64,000 bases of DNA from Dryomyza anilis (GCA_951804985.1 OX638130.1:38950751-39014750), one strand, 5' to 3'; positions 12,248 to 24,363 are shown, counted from the stretch's first letter. Numbers and translations: made by a program. Notes: a model not told the origin generated them from the sequence alone.

Positions 12248-12439
12248 ATTTTCCATTGTTATAATAGATAAGTTTGGAGGTGTGATGTTAACTGGTTCTT
12301 TATTGAGAAAAAAAAACTTTTATTTATACCTTATATAATCTTAAAACTAAAATATTCTTTATACCTAAATACATCAAAAAAACATAAGCATTGTGTTCAG
12401 TGTTTTCTTTATAAATTTTCATTACAAAAGCTATATAAA

Positions 12440-12470
12440 TAATTATTATTTTTGGCGCTACAGTCCTATA
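12440..12470 (-). mobile_element. SINE 3'-end fragment
   Basis: TTTGGCGCTACAGTCCTATA preceded by ATAATTATTATT equals the extreme 3' end plus the ATT-repeat tail of the SINE family (minus orientation). Only about 30 bp remain, directly next to the foldback element that starts at 12482. Confidence 0.6.
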
Positions 12471-12481
12471 TAATAAACTAT

Positions 12482-14770
12482 ATATGGGCCATTCCACACC
12501 AAATCGAACAAAAAAAGTAAATTTTGAGATTTTACCTTTTCGATTTCAATGAAATTTGGGCAACTGATAAAGGGTATCAAGATATGCATTAACCAATTTT
12601 TTTTATTATTTTTGTTGCAATAAAAGGATCAAGAATCTCTTTTGTGTGGTTATTCCTATTTCAATATCTCTAAAAGTAGAAATACAAGTAACTCTGTTGA
12701 TGGCTAGATTTGAAGCTAATAGAACGAGCTTTTAGAGCAAATAAGTTGTTATTTTCAAACTAGAACATGTGGCCCGTGGTCATTATTCTTGCACTTCAAA
12801 GTAAATGTCCTTGAAAAGGACGCTTTTTAAAATTCAAAAAAAAATCATATATTATGGCTGATTTAATACAAATGTACATGCCAAATTTCAAGATGGTATT
12901 TTGATGGCATCATATTTTAAAAAATAATTTTCTAAATTTTTATTTTTTTTTGTTTGAAAAAAAAAAATTTTTTTTTGTTCCACCGTTAAAGGTTCAATAA
13001 TACTTGAATGTATTTCTAACTATGATTTCTAAAAGCGTAAGTTTTATCATATTCAACCTAAATAAATTTTAATGGCTTTTATAGTTTAATAACATTGCAA
13101 AGAAAATAATTACAAAATTTTATAATAAAATTTCATATGAAAATGTCTACTTTATAAACATTTTTATTAATAACTTTAGAACGAGCAGGAACACCACTCT
13201 GAAATTTTTACAGTTTGTTAACAAAAGAACACTCTTTAACATATATTTATTTTAAATTTTTAAAAAAGGGAGTTATTGAGATAATTCTATTTTAATAATA
13301 TTATGATTATTATCTACCTATGGTCACCCTAATATTAAAAATTTTAATATTTCCACCGGTTTGTCCGTTTAAATGGTTTCGGTAACTTAACTATTTCCTA
13401 AGTTACAATAAATTAAGCTAATGCAACTTTGTGCATTTTTTGTGGGTTTTTTATATTTGAAGGACTGATATCTCTGAAACCACTGCAGTTATGAAACTGA
13501 AATTTTGTGTTTTTGTTAAATTCAAGTCATAACACTATCCTACAAAATTTCTTTCATTTCTGAGATGGTGCTGCCAAACCTCTGGTTGATCTGACGTGGA
13601 ATCACCCATATACCTCCAAACTAGAGACAATTTGATGAAAATGATGCCATTTTAGAAATCAGAGTTACAAATATATTAAAAAATTATTGCAAATTTTACT
13701 GTTAAAAAATATATATATTTTTTTTTTTCAATACAAAAAAATAAGTAAAAATTTAGAAAAATAATTTTTAAAATATGATGTCATCAAAATACCATTTTGA
13801 AATTTGACTTGAACATTTGTGTTAAATCAACCAAAATATATAATTTTTTCAGAATTTTAAAAAGGGTCCGTGGATAATGACCACGGACGACATGTTCAAG
13901 TTTAGAAGTTACAATTTAATTGCTCTAAAAGCTCGTTCTATTAGTTTTAAAACCATCAAAGCAAATTTCTAGCATTTCTACTTTAAGATAAATTGATATA
14001 TGAATAACCATTCAAAAGAGATTTTTGACCGATTGTTAGTCGAGTACATATAGTAAAGGATCTAGGTCTGTTTGTTGATCCCACTTTATTTCAAACTTCA
14101 TATTGAACATATATGTAAAAAAAGCCTCTTCATTGCTTGGTTTTATCAAGCGCTGGGCTAAAGAATTTAATAGTCCTTTGACTACATTAACTCTATATAA
14201 TACTCTAGTACGTTGTCATCTAGAATATGCAAGTTAAGTATGATCTCCTTTTTATAAAGTGCACACTGATCGTATCGAACGTATACAAAAAAACCTTGTA
14301 CGATTCGCTCTCAATGGTTTAAATTGGGTTGATAATTACAATCTTCCAAAATATGCTGATGTAATCTATATACATCAACTCATTACTGGTAAATTGGATT
14401 CACCAGAGCTTCTACGATAAATAAACTTTAACCAAAATCGTACAAGTAGTAGAAATGGTGATACATTATTCTATCTTCCATTTAGTAGAACAAATTATGT
14501 TGTATCATCATCTTTTAACCGTATGTGTAATATAGTTAATAATTGCACTAAGCATTTATGCTTTGAAAGTGCAAGCTAGCTGTATTAGCTAAAACTCGAT
14601 TATTATTTTTTATAACTTTGAAGCACTGTATCTCTGGAAGTAGTCGTCTGGAAAAATAAAAACAAAATGTTCAATGCATATCTCGGTACCCTTTATCGTT
14701 TGCCCAAACTTCATTGAAATTGGGAAAGGTAAGTTCAACCGCTGGTCGATTTGGTGTGGAATGGCCCATA
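12482..14770. mobile_element. Foldback element with ~480-bp inverted arms
   Basis: The outer ends are exact inverse copies over 20 bp (TATATGGGCCATTCCACACC at 12482 and its reverse complement ending at 14770). The left arm runs to about 12970; the right arm (about 13735-14770) is its reverse complement and is split by a LINE fragment at 14053-14613. The centre (12970-13735) contains another terminus of the same family near 13560-13612 (GACGTGGAATCACCCATATA). No transposase is encoded, so it is non-autonomous. Related members: 31055-31873 and 55875-56545, and single ends at 7275 and 61100. It ends about 65 bp before the first RhoGAP exon. Confidence 0.75.
14053..14613 (+). pseudogene. CR1-like LINE, 3' fragment of ORF2
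   Basis: This plus-strand piece matches the C-terminal reverse-transcriptase region and 3' end of the LINE at 46366-50700 (for example KDLGLFVDPT, SLLGFIKRWAKEFNSPLTTL, FVRFALNGLNW), and ends with the same GCTAAAACTCGATTATTATT tail. It is 5'-truncated, has stop codons and an internal deletion, and is inserted in the right arm of the foldback element. 5' truncation is normal for LINE insertions. Confidence 0.88.
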
Positions 14771-14834
14771 TATATATGTCTAAACAAACTTTTTTAAATA
14801 GATATCTAAATAATTTTTTTTTATAATTTTGCAG

Positions 14835-15613
14835 TTTAATAATTTATCTGATTCTGGAAGTGTATGTGTAACAGAACTTATTGTTAGCACAAAATGTGGT
14901 AAAAATTCAAAGGATTTTGATAAATTTGAAAAACGCAGATTAAAAGAGGAAAGTAATCGACTAAAGAAGCTGCAAGAAAAGGAAAAAGATCATGAAAAAA
15001 AGCAAAAGCGAAAACTTAAAAATTCCAAGGGAATCTCTGATGTGACAGAAAAGTTGGACATATCATTTCCTGGACTTATGTTAACTGATAAAAATAACAT
15101 TCCCATATTCTTACTAAAATGTGTCGAATACATAGAACAAGAAGGACTAGACTCTGAAGGAATATATAGAGTTCCTGGAAGTCGTGCACACGTTGAATTG
15201 TTATTTCAAAAGTTTGAAGATGGTAATTTTAACATTTTAAATTATATATATTTTTTTATCATTTTTTTCATTTATTAGATTCAAATACTGAGATCAATAA
15301 TTTAGACATTCCTGTTAATGCTGTAGCAACAGCATTAAAAGATTTCTTTTCCAAACGTTTGCCACCATTATTCAATAAAGATGTTATTAAAGAACTCGAA
15401 GACATATCTGGTATGAATGTAGTTTGTTTTTGTAGAAGACGTATAACCATTGTAATATATTTTAGCAGGTTCTAGAAACTTATTATCGTCAAAAGTTAAC
15501 GTTGAAGTCAAAACAGACAGAAGCTGCCGTTTAATTGCGTTAAAGACTTTACTAGAAAAACTTCCACCAATTAATTTTGTTATATTAAAGTACATTTTTC
15601 AGCATTTTGTTCA
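14835..15613 (+). CDS. RhoGAPp190: RhoGAPp190-like Rho GTPase-activating protein, three internal exons (partial)
   Basis: The exons are 14835-15222, 15279-15410 and 15469-15613 (or 15466-15613), joined by 56- and 58-bp (or 55-bp) GT-AG introns. Exon 1 follows a TTTTGCAG acceptor, so no start codon lies here. The product begins with a Ser/Thr-rich piece, a highly charged Lys/Glu coiled-coil-like segment (about residues 35-75), then a RhoGAP domain. That domain has the conserved IPIFLLKCVEYIE helix and the GIYRVPGS arginine finger (Arg codon 15168-15170), which stimulates GTP hydrolysis by Rho. Exon 2 carries DIPVNAVATALKDFFSKRLP and exon 3 LIALKTLLEKLPPINF. The last exon ends in split codon CA before a GTAAGTA donor. 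I recognise the C-terminal RhoGAP region of fly RhoGAPp190, which inhibits Rho at the cell cortex; the exact orthologue is inferred from remembered sequence. Other exons are not in view. Confidence 0.82.
15461..15469 (+). promoter_or_regulatory. Tandem NAGNAG splice acceptor
   Basis: The third visible RhoGAP exon can start after TAG (15463-15465) or after CAG (15466-15468), three bases apart. Both keep frame; the choice adds or removes one alanine (ISAGSR or ISGSR) in the loop between two RhoGAP helices. Confidence 0.7.
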
Positions 15614-16591
15614 GTAAGTAAAAAAATACACCGAAATATAATACACATTACATTTACACTACATTTATGACTTTGAAAATGTAATTCTACTAGATTTTGT
15701 TAGTTTTTAAATACATTTGTATTTATTTGACATAATTTTGCGTCATATTTATCGTATTATAGAAATTTGTTTTTATTTTTCTGCTTTTATTTTAATTATT
15801 TGAAGTTTTCGCTATCTAATACATATTCGGTTGCTACATATTGCATAAATTGTATTGTATATATGTAATTACACTGATGATTTTTGGTTTAATCTGAAAT
15901 AAAACCTATCATTTCTGGTAGATTTTGGCCTTTGATTCTTACTGCGTACTCAGCACGTCAAAAAATCAAAAACAAAAATGTGTGGTACATAAAAATGTGT
16001 CGAGGGAGTTAGCCCGCACAGTGAAGCAGTAAATCTGTACTGTGTTCGAGCTGTTGAAGCTTTTTTGAAAGCGTTGAGATGCGCATAGTGAAGCAGTGGC
16101 TGTACTGTGCGTTTCAGAATTTGCCCACAATAATTCCTTTGTAATTATTTTTGGTTCATAAACGTAGTATCTGACAAAAACTATCGATATGAGTTATTCC
16201 ATATCAGTTTTTGTTAAATATAATTTGGACCAATTTTTCAATGCTAGTGAAAAATTCTTTTTTTTAATCTACACTTTAAATTAAACTCAGTTTAACAATT
16301 AATTATCTCGATTTTGACTTCTAATAAATGTCATTCAACATTAAAGACATTTTAAAATTGTTTCCGAAAATTTATTGGGGATCTTGATTTTCTTAAAGAA
16401 AAAAGTATATTTGAATAATTGTTAAAATTTTTTGAGGGTCTATTCCATGATCTAACTGTTTGCATTAAGAGAATATTATATACCTTTTAATAGATTTTTG
16501 AGCGAATTTTCAAAACTCTAAATTGTCGAAAACTCTAAAATTTTTACCAAAATGTTATTTAGTCTTTCTTTTTAATGTTTTATTTTTTTCA
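15614..16591. other. Intron of the RhoGAP gene (presumed), two small hairpin repeats
   Basis: Follows a good GTAAGTA donor at 15614. Two ~40-bp related copies occur at about 16016-16060 and 16083-16118, each a small hairpin (CACAGT ... ACTGTG around GAAGCAGT). The next RhoGAP exon was searched for by eye downstream and not found. Confidence 0.5.
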
Positions 16592-16738
16592 AAAAAATAA
16601 TAGTTTGGCACTACAGTTCTATAAGAATATAGGCCAAGCTCTCTCACCATTTTCTGCTGTTTGTGTTATATTTGTACTCAAAGTGGTGGGATCTACAGTT
16701 ATATTTCGAATCCGAAGGTTTTTTTCATAGCAAAGTCA
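16592..16738 (-). mobile_element. tRNA-derived SINE, 5'-truncated copy
   Basis: Minus-strand 3' half of the same SINE family: the AATAATAG tail, GGCACTACAGTTCTATA, CTCTCACCATTTT and TTTGTACTCAAAGTGGTGGG are all present. It stops at about 16738, so the tRNA-like head is missing. It is more diverged than the other copies. Confidence 0.75.
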
Positions 16739-18100
16739 AATATATTAAGAATAAAAAAATATAATAAGATAATAAAAAAAAAGTTACTAACGACAGAAAA
16801 AATAAGAAGACGAAAAGTTTAAATTCATAAACATAAAATTGTCAGGATTAGTCAGAATATTTTAAGTGGAAACAGATGTAGTTGCTGGTCATCAAGTTCG
16901 AACATTTTAAGTATACAGTTCACTGAATTGTTGATATTTAATTTATTCGGCATTGCACGGTGCTCTAGAAGCAATCACAAGTATGACAAAAATGGGTATA
17001 AAAAGTACAAATAGGGTTATATTCATCATCATTTCTATTTTAAAAATCCGTTTGAACCAAAATCCTACCATTTCCTTTTCTCAAGATATCGTCATTTACA
17101 TTCAATTTCAAAGATTGTTTTCAATTTTTTCTCTATTTCTTATTAAAAATGTATTACACAGTGCGTAAAATGACAACTTTTTTAATTGTACACGATTGAT
17201 TTTTTTTTTCGTTAAACCAGTAAAATAATTCATATTACATGTTCACTAAAATTTGCCAGTATCCAGTACTAAACATTGCCAGTATCGAAATTTGAGTATA
17301 GCTTAATAATAAACAAAACGGTGTGACACCAAAAATATACAAGAACCTATATATTTGGATAGGTATTGAAAATCAATGAATGTCCTCATTTACAGAATGT
17401 CTATATCACTTCGAGTTTTTTTTTTAATTTGCACTTCTGTGAGCAAATTCGTATTTTCCTACCTTGAGTTACTTATGTAATACAAACTCAGCATCTACGT
17501 ATGTTATTCTAAAAGTTTATAACTTTTTGAAAAACCAACACATTTAACTTACCAAAACTTTTTAAATTATTAAAATTGGTTTAAAAAGACCTGAGTTATA
17601 GGACATTATACGACAAAACAATTCAAATTTGAATATCTGAACTTTTGGATTTATTAATTTAATTTAACAAGATACAACGAAGTTATGATCGATTAAATCA
17701 TTATCCTTAAAATAATAAAATGTTTTTTTAACCGAGTCATTGCCACACTATATTTACCAAATCATGTTAACTATGAGATAGATTTAAAGCTCTTGAATTT
17801 TGGTAAAAAAAAATTTATGCAAGGGTCAATTGAAATGTTTTGGTCAATTATTTTTTAATTTTTTCGGACAATTTTTGTTCATATATTATGAAAATTCGTG
17901 CTATATTTCAAGACGGTATTTTGACGGAGTCTTATTAAAAAATCCAATTTCGAAAATTTTCGAAAAATTTTGAAAATTTGGGCTATACAGAAAAATGATA
18001 TCAAATTTGATGAAACTTACGCCATTTTCGAAATTAGTGTTACAGATGAATTCAAAACTTGTTACATATTTTATTTTCCCAAAATTAGGGGACGAGTAAT
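16739..18100. other. AT-rich stretch with a dispersed repeat
   Basis: No gene recognised. 17395-17880 shares several phrases in order with 9000-9345, ending AAATAATAAAATG...AACCGAGTCATT and then GAAATGTTTTGGTCAA, so both are copies of one unnamed repeat. Confidence 0.45.
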
Positions 18101-18108
18101 ATGTCCAT

Positions 18109-19287
18109 TAGGGTTGTCAATCCCGGACTATTTTTCAAACCCAGTAATTTCAATTAGGCCCTGGCTTTAAAAAAATAATAGCAAAGCCATAAAATAATCA
18201 TATCTATGTTTGAATAATAAACAATTATTATGCTTAAGGCTCAAACAAAACTCATATATTCAAATGCATCTGTTTTGAGGTTGGATATCCAAATATATCC
18301 AAATATACATGGTATCCAAAATACAAAATCCGCGATATAATATAACTGAGGTTATTCATCAACCATTTTTTTAAATACTTTTTATTGAAAAACTATTTTT
18401 AATTTTGAATTTGAATTTTGAATGAATAATCAAATTTTTATTGTGATGTTGGTTTGTGCGGAAAACAATATTTTATAAAAAATTATAATAAAAAAATATA
18501 GTTTATAGTGGACACATTTTTTAAAGTTATATGTGATTTATAATTAATAACAATTTTAAAATTAATTCAATTTAAGAACGTGGATTTATTTATGTGAACT
18601 TAATCGTTTGAGTTCATTTTTTACTGTTAGTTTAATCGAATTCAGATATTGTAAAAAGATTTATTCTCGGTCAAATGGATTTTATATGACTGAAATTTGT
18701 AGTACGCACAATTTGATTATAATGAATGTGAAAATTGATTAGTTTTAGATCCAAATGAAAAATGTTACGGTGTTAAATTATATTTATTTATGTATTTTGT
18801 TATTAATAAAGGTTACATTCATTGACAACGGTTTCAGTTTTATCGCTATTCGAAACCCGTATTTAATTCGCCAGCATATTTGATAGTAAATATTTCGACT
18901 GTCTTGAAAATAATTATGAGACCGTCATGATATAATAATTATTTACTATTTTTAAGTACTTTCTGTATTTCGAATCGAAAGATTATAATAATTACTAATC
19001 GAAAGTGTCGTAATTTTTATCAATTGTGAATTTGTTAAAAGTCAAAAAGCATGTAATTCATTATTATTGACGCCAGTGTTTTAAGATTACAGTCCATTAA
19101 ATGTTAGATTTACTTATTCACGAAATGTGTATAAAAATATTAAAAGACTTTTGAATAAACTATTAAAAAATTAATCTACTAGCTTTTTTTGTAATCCCGA
19201 AAATCTCGGGATTTAACGATGGTCCCGGGATCAATTTTTCGGGACTGATTTGACGAAAATCTCGAGATCCCGGGATTGACATCCTTA
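18109..19287. mobile_element. Non-autonomous hAT element 1, 8-bp TSD
   Basis: The ends are TAGGGTTGTCAATCCCGG (left) and the inverse of TAAGGATGTCAATCCCGGG (right). The flanks carry the exact 8-bp duplication ATGTCCAT (18101-18108 and 19288-19295), the signature of hAT transposition. The right subterminal region repeats ATCCCGGGAT-type words, as expected for hAT transposase-binding sites. The 1179-bp interior has no transposase-like open frame, so it must move in trans. Confidence 0.88.
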
Positions 19288-19295
19288 ATGTCCAT

Positions 19296-19792
19296 ACATA
19301 TAAATACATACAAATTTGGAAAATGTATTATTAATTTTACCCTGTCAAAATACCATCATGAAATTTGGCACTAATATTCATAATAAATCAATGAACACGA
19401 TGTCATGCACTGTTCATCAATGAAGTCAGAAATGATTGTCATACATATAGATATTTATTTATTTTTTTTGTAAAAAAAAATATTTTTTTATTATTTTTTT
19501 ATTATTCGTAATTTTTACTTTTTTGTAAACTGCTCTTTTGATTATCTACTTATTTTGTTGAACTGTAAAATAATCACTTCTTATTGCACTAATATATAAA
19601 TAAAAAAAATATATATACAAAAACTTCGCACCGGTGAAGCTGTGCACATGCCCAGCTAGTATATACAACGAAAAAAAACTGTATTAAAAGGAAGAAAAAG
19701 TCTTTAAAATAAATACATATTATTTGATTTACGTCCATACATAAATGTTTTATATTATATTTCATTGATATAGTTATTTTGTATGCATTTAA
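19296..19792. other. Short AT-rich spacer between two hAT elements
   Basis: No gene. Around 19665-19740 lies one copy of a phrase (CGAAAAAAAACTGTATTAAAA, TCTTTAAAATAAATACATAT, GATTTACGTCCA) that recurs at 22519 and 26301, so the outer hAT element inserted into a member of that repeat. Confidence 0.5.
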
Positions 19793-20264
19793 CTACATAA
19801 CAAGGATTGAAACCTAAACGAATAACGGTTTCGATTTCGGTTTCGGTTTTTTCTGCATTTCGGTTTCGGTTACGGTTTCGGTTTTAAGTTTTTGTAACGA
19901 AACGGTTTCGGTATACCGGTTCCAAGTTACGGTTTCGGTTTTGATTTCGGTTTTTGTATAAATTTTCTTTATTTCCATATTTATCAAATAATTTTACATT
20001 TTTTATATGGTGCTAAATTATGTTCAAATTATGATATTGGGGTAAAGTGGAAAACGTAATTTAAACAATGTTTGTTGTTATTTTAGTAAAAATATTGTGT
20101 TATATGAATTATTTAATTGATTACGCCAAGAAAATAAATTAATTTAAAATTTCGTTCACCTGAGATATGATCTGAATTGCAATAAAGGATTTTGTACAAT
20201 TTTCGTCCATAAAAGCCAAAGAAATTAAATTTCAACAATTCTGTGAACTGCAATATATGTAAAC

Positions 20265-21805
20265 TAGTGATGATCATTTGCAAGAGCAAGGCAAGAAATG
20301 GAAATCTTAATCTTTTAAATTTTAAATAAAAGATCGAAGACAAATATCTTAAACTGCATATTAATTATGAAAACGAATAGAATTTGAACACTAATTGTAT
20401 TTAAGTTACTTATTTTCCATATTTTTTCAATTTCTTCAACATTTTACTAACAAATAAAAAAATCCAATAACCTAAAAATTTGAATTATATTTTAACAAGA
20501 ATTAACTAATAAAAAATAATTGTATAAATCAAGAGATGTTGACGAGACAATTTAAAATCTCAAGGCCATAATAAAATGAAGGAAAAGTCACCAAATACAT
20601 TTTCAAAATGCTAAATATTTTTTTACAAACTTCTTTATGTATCTGTCAATTGTAAGAAAATGTAAATCTTTAAAAATGCATCAATTACTTTTTATAATAT
20701 TAATCAACAAACTCGAAAATTTAGTTTTTCATAAAAATGTGTTTGGTGACTTTTCGTTCTACAATACAATAAATATAAGGAATATTTCGTATAGGCATAT
20801 ATCTGTTTTCGTCACAGATTAAAAAATCCGTATGCTACACATACCGTATGTCAAGAGAACTCAAATAATATCTTGCATAGTAACACTTTTCTTTGCGAAC
20901 ACCATGCGAACACAAACGCTACAAAGCGAATACTAACAGAAAGAAGAGAATATAACAATAAAGATTACGATTATTATACACACATTTTCACAACGACAAC
21001 TCTTCGTTGCTATTCCGTATCATCGCATGGCAACAAACAGACGCATGACAACGAACAGTCGCATGGCACCACACTACATGTATGTATCTAGTACAGCTCT
21101 CTAGTTGGCAACAACAACGAGTTCTCTTGTGGTACAAAAAATTTCCCGCCAAAAATTCTATCAAAAGCTTGGATGCAGCTTTATTCGCATTTTTGTTGTT
21201 GTTGCACTTTCAAACGAATCAGCGGATTTGTGAAAAGAAAAACACAAAAAACAATATATATGAGCTAAATATATCACACTGTAAAATGTTCATATATTAT
21301 TTTTTATTACTTCATGATTTTACAATTAACAAAAAAACTATATATAAAAGTAAAACAAAAATAATAATGTGCATAGCACAGTGCATATGCACAATCGATA
21401 TACAAACAAGCGTAGCGAAGAAAAGAGAAAAACATTGTTTTGTCTGTTTAATCTTTTTGAAGCGACTTTTGAAGCACTTTTAAAGCTATTTACCGCTTCA
21501 AAAGTGCTTCACAGGCCTTATTTTTAAGATGCTTATATTCTTTAGAATTAACAAAAACATCTTCATTAATGTTCCGTTCATAAATATTTTGCACGCTTTC
21601 CATTGTTACTTGTTGTTCAATATTTAGTAATATCATGAATTATTTTGTATATCATTATTACCTTAAAAACATAATAAATACATTAAAATCACTTGCTCTT
21701 GTTCTTTTTTTTTTTTGCAAAATCTCGATCTTGTTCTCGTTTTTGTTCTTGCAAAAAAAAATGCAAGAACAAGATGCAAGAACAAGAAATTTTTAATCAT
21801 CACTA
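20265..21805. mobile_element. Non-autonomous hAT element 3, nested, 8-bp TSD
   Basis: The ends TAGTGATGAT and inverse ATCATCACTA are flanked by the exact 8-bp duplication ATGTAAAC (20257-20264 and 21806-21813). Both subterminal regions repeat GCAAGAACAAG/CTTGTTCTTGC words (near 20278-20292 and 21693-21788). The open frames inside (60-133 codons at 20637, 20873, 21082) show no transposase motif. It inserted after hAT element 2. Confidence 0.88.
20578..20759. mobile_element. MITE-like inverted repeat nested in hAT 3
   Basis: The termini are GAAGGAAAAGTCACCAAATA and the inverse of GAACGAAAAGTCACCAAACA. The right half recurs in inverted orientation at 54249-54375, which confirms a mobile unit. 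No clear target duplication. It makes a third level of nesting (MITE in hAT in hAT). Confidence 0.6.
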
Positions 21806-22998
21806 ATGTAAACAAATATCTGCCTTATACTTGAAATGTTTAAACTTGTCGAACATGCACTTCATTTTTCGTATTTCCTTAAATAGTTACTGAGATGTTA
21901 ATAATTTGAAATTTTTTTTTACATTTTTCTTGCATTACCATTGTTTTGTTCATGTCCGAAATTGAGCTGTTTTCAAACATCAGTCAAAAATCCATTAGGA
22001 GACTTATAAATGGTATTCTATTGAATAGATCCTTTAAAAGAATTTAACAAATATTCAAATGAACTTTTCAAAACTTGTTCCACTTTACCCCAAGCTCCCC
22101 TATATATTTTACTAATAAAATAAAGAAAAAACCAATATTATTAAAATTTGAATCATTTTTTAACGTAAAAATTTTGCTTGGAGTTGCTGGTGTTTTGTTG
22201 TTAATTCGATTAATGAAACAAAAAACAAAAAAACAAAAAATAAAATATGTTTTTCTGTTTCTTTTTGTACTTTTTTAAAAACCGTTTTAAACCGGTATAA
22301 AACCAAAACCGTTTATATCGGTTTTGGATATCGGTTTATTTCAGATTTTCGTATAACGGTTTCGGTTACGGTTTCGGTTTTAAAAATGAAACGGTTTTAA
22401 ATGGATATCGGTTACGGTTTCAATCCTTGCTACATAATTTTACTGCATTTATATACAATTTTTAATACATTTGTATTAAAAATAACTAAATTTTGTCTTT
22501 TTTACTACGTCCGAAATATGCACCGAAAAAAATACTGTATTAAAAATATCTAAAAATGTCTTTAAAATAAATACATATATATTTGATTTACGTCCAAAAG
22601 CATATGTATTTATTTTTACTAAACTGATGTAGTTGTTTTTATATGAAAAATTACTACATAATTTAACAGCTTATCTATATAAAATTCTATTACATAAACC
22701 TACATAAACCTACATTTTGTCTTTATTTATACGTCCAGAAATATGTAGAGAAATTACTACATATGCCTTAATTAATTTTAATTAATTTTACAAAAATATG
22801 TAGTTATTTTACTTTGTTGTGATAATTTATTATATAACATATTTATTTTTATTAATTCGGACAATTATATGAATGAATATTAATATATTTTTTTTAATAC
22901 TAAAAATAAGATACAAGAATTATAAATCTGAAAACTATTTAGTTGTATAGTTCAAATACAACTAAAGATTTTTACCCATAACCACAAAAAAAAATCTA

Positions 22999-23002
22999 CA
23001 CA

Positions 23003-23041
<39 letters not shown>

Positions 23042-23076
23042 ATGAATAAATAAATAAATACATAAATAAATAAAAA
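22999..23076. repeat. (AAAT)n microsatellite
   Basis: About 18 tandem AAAT units with a few substitutions. Copy B of the surrounding duplication (26767-26800) has far fewer units, so length changed after duplication. Confidence 0.9.
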
Positions 23077-23312
23077 TATAAATAAAACAAATATTTTTCT
23101 GATCATAAGATTGAAGCATCATCAGTTCTGACGACTCAAAGGAATGGCAAGAACTTAAGTGTTTTTTTTTCGGTTAAAACACATAAGAATAATATGCTAT
23201 GGTAAAACCATAAAGATGTCATATCAACTATTACTGCCTGAACAGAATACAGGCGGCGCACAGTGGATCGAAAAAGCGCATTTGGGCCGAAACAAAAATT
23301 TCGTCAATTTAT

Positions 23313-23900
23313 TTATACCCTACACTAAGAGTGAAAGGGTATATTCAGTTTGGTACGCCGTTTGTAACACCCAGAAGGAAGCATCTCCGGAGTCGATTTA
23401 GCGATGTCCGTCTGTCTGTCTGTTGAAATCCCTACTACTTAAAAAATTGAAAAGCTAGATGAATGAAACTAACTTGAAAATAACTTAGATTACTTATATA
23501 CCTACGCTGTATGTGCGAAAAAATTGGCTAGATCGGTTCATTGTGACCTCTGATCTGACCATTTATATTAAAATACCTCATATAAAATTTACATCTACAG
23601 CTCAATTTTACTGTTTACGTGCTTAGGTAAACTTTTTTGGTCAAATATATATTGACTTAATGACAAATACATGAAAATAATGTTTTCCTGCGAAACGACT
23701 TGTGGTTCCCAAAAAAAAAAATCGAAATTCGATACACCTACCCATTTGTAAATATGGGTATCAAATGAATGGAAATTCATTAGTGATTGAAAGTTTGTAG
23801 TTATTTTCAGGATTCGTATTCCCTGGTGACCTATATTCCACTTTGAATGGTAACCACACATATGTGTAGGGTATGTATAGTCGGCTTAGACCGACTATAA
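23313..23900 (+). mobile_element. DINE-1/INE-1-like element
   Basis: Starts TATACCCTACACTAAGAG with a GGGTATATT partner, has GTTTGTAACACCCAGAAGG, the GTCCGTCTGTCTGTCTGTTG tract at about 23407-23426, and ends with TGTGTAGGGTATGTATAGTC followed by a GTCGG...CCGAC hairpin. The usual TATATATTCTTGATCAGCAT stretch is deleted here. Layout matches fly DINE-1/helentron non-autonomous elements (family call from memory). Confidence 0.65.
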
Positions 23901-23962
23901 TTTTGATAATCCTAACTATCATAATAACACCTACTATAAAATTTCCCATGTGATCTAACCTT

Positions 23963-24363
23963 CGTAACCTTCCCAGTCATAAAATAGACATCCTAGTTAA
24001 TAGAAAACCATTAATTGAATTGTTTTATATTTATTATTTTCAACAGTACATCAGTCTAAAGTGAGTTCTTTTTTGATTTTTTTGTAAATTTTAATATTTT
24101 ATTTAATACTTTTTTTAAAAATTAATTTAAATTACTTCTTGTTAAGTTATTACATTGAAATTTTCTTATATTATAGCTAAAATCATGTATTTCTTACTCA
24201 CTTTAAAAAATTACTAAAAAATTTAATTTTTAAGTTCGACATTAGTCGACAAAAGTAGCAAATTATGAAAATTTTCGATTTTTTTTTTGAATGGAATGCA
24301 ACTTGTGTGGCTAATCGTGGCTAATGCAAAACACACTAGGATCGATAACGATATACTTTTAAT
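23963..24363. other. AT-rich spacer
   Basis: No feature recognised between two DINE-1-like copies. Confidence 0.4.

Larger units (their letters stand above)
19801..22429. mobile_element. Non-autonomous hAT element 2, 8-bp TSD, host of nested hAT 3
   Basis: The terminal inverted repeat is CAAGGATTGAAACC at 19801 with its exact inverse ending at 22429. The flanks are the exact 8-bp duplication CTACATAA (19793-19800 and 22430-22437). Both subterminal regions (19815-19965 and 22280-22420) are packed with CGGTTTCGGTTWCGG words in opposite orientation, as in hAT subterminal transposase-binding arrays. No transposase frame was seen. A second hAT (20265-21805) is inserted inside; without it the element is about 1.1 kb. 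Confidence 0.9.
22468..23962 (+). repeat. Duplicated ~1.5-kb segment, copy A
   Basis: Nearly identical, apart from indels, to 26247-27711 in the same orientation. It contains three copies of a ACGTCC-centred subrepeat (22509, 22595, 22733 approx.), an (AAAT)n tract, a conserved GC-richer phrase (about 23230-23300) and a DINE-1-like element from 23313. It encodes nothing recognisable. It is either a local segmental duplication or two insertions of a composite element. Confidence 0.85.

Noticed and set aside
14829..15278. Single-exon 149-codon gene starting at 14829
   Set aside because: Its start codon is part of the intron (TTGCAG acceptor) and its last codons are intron; the exon is 14835-15222.
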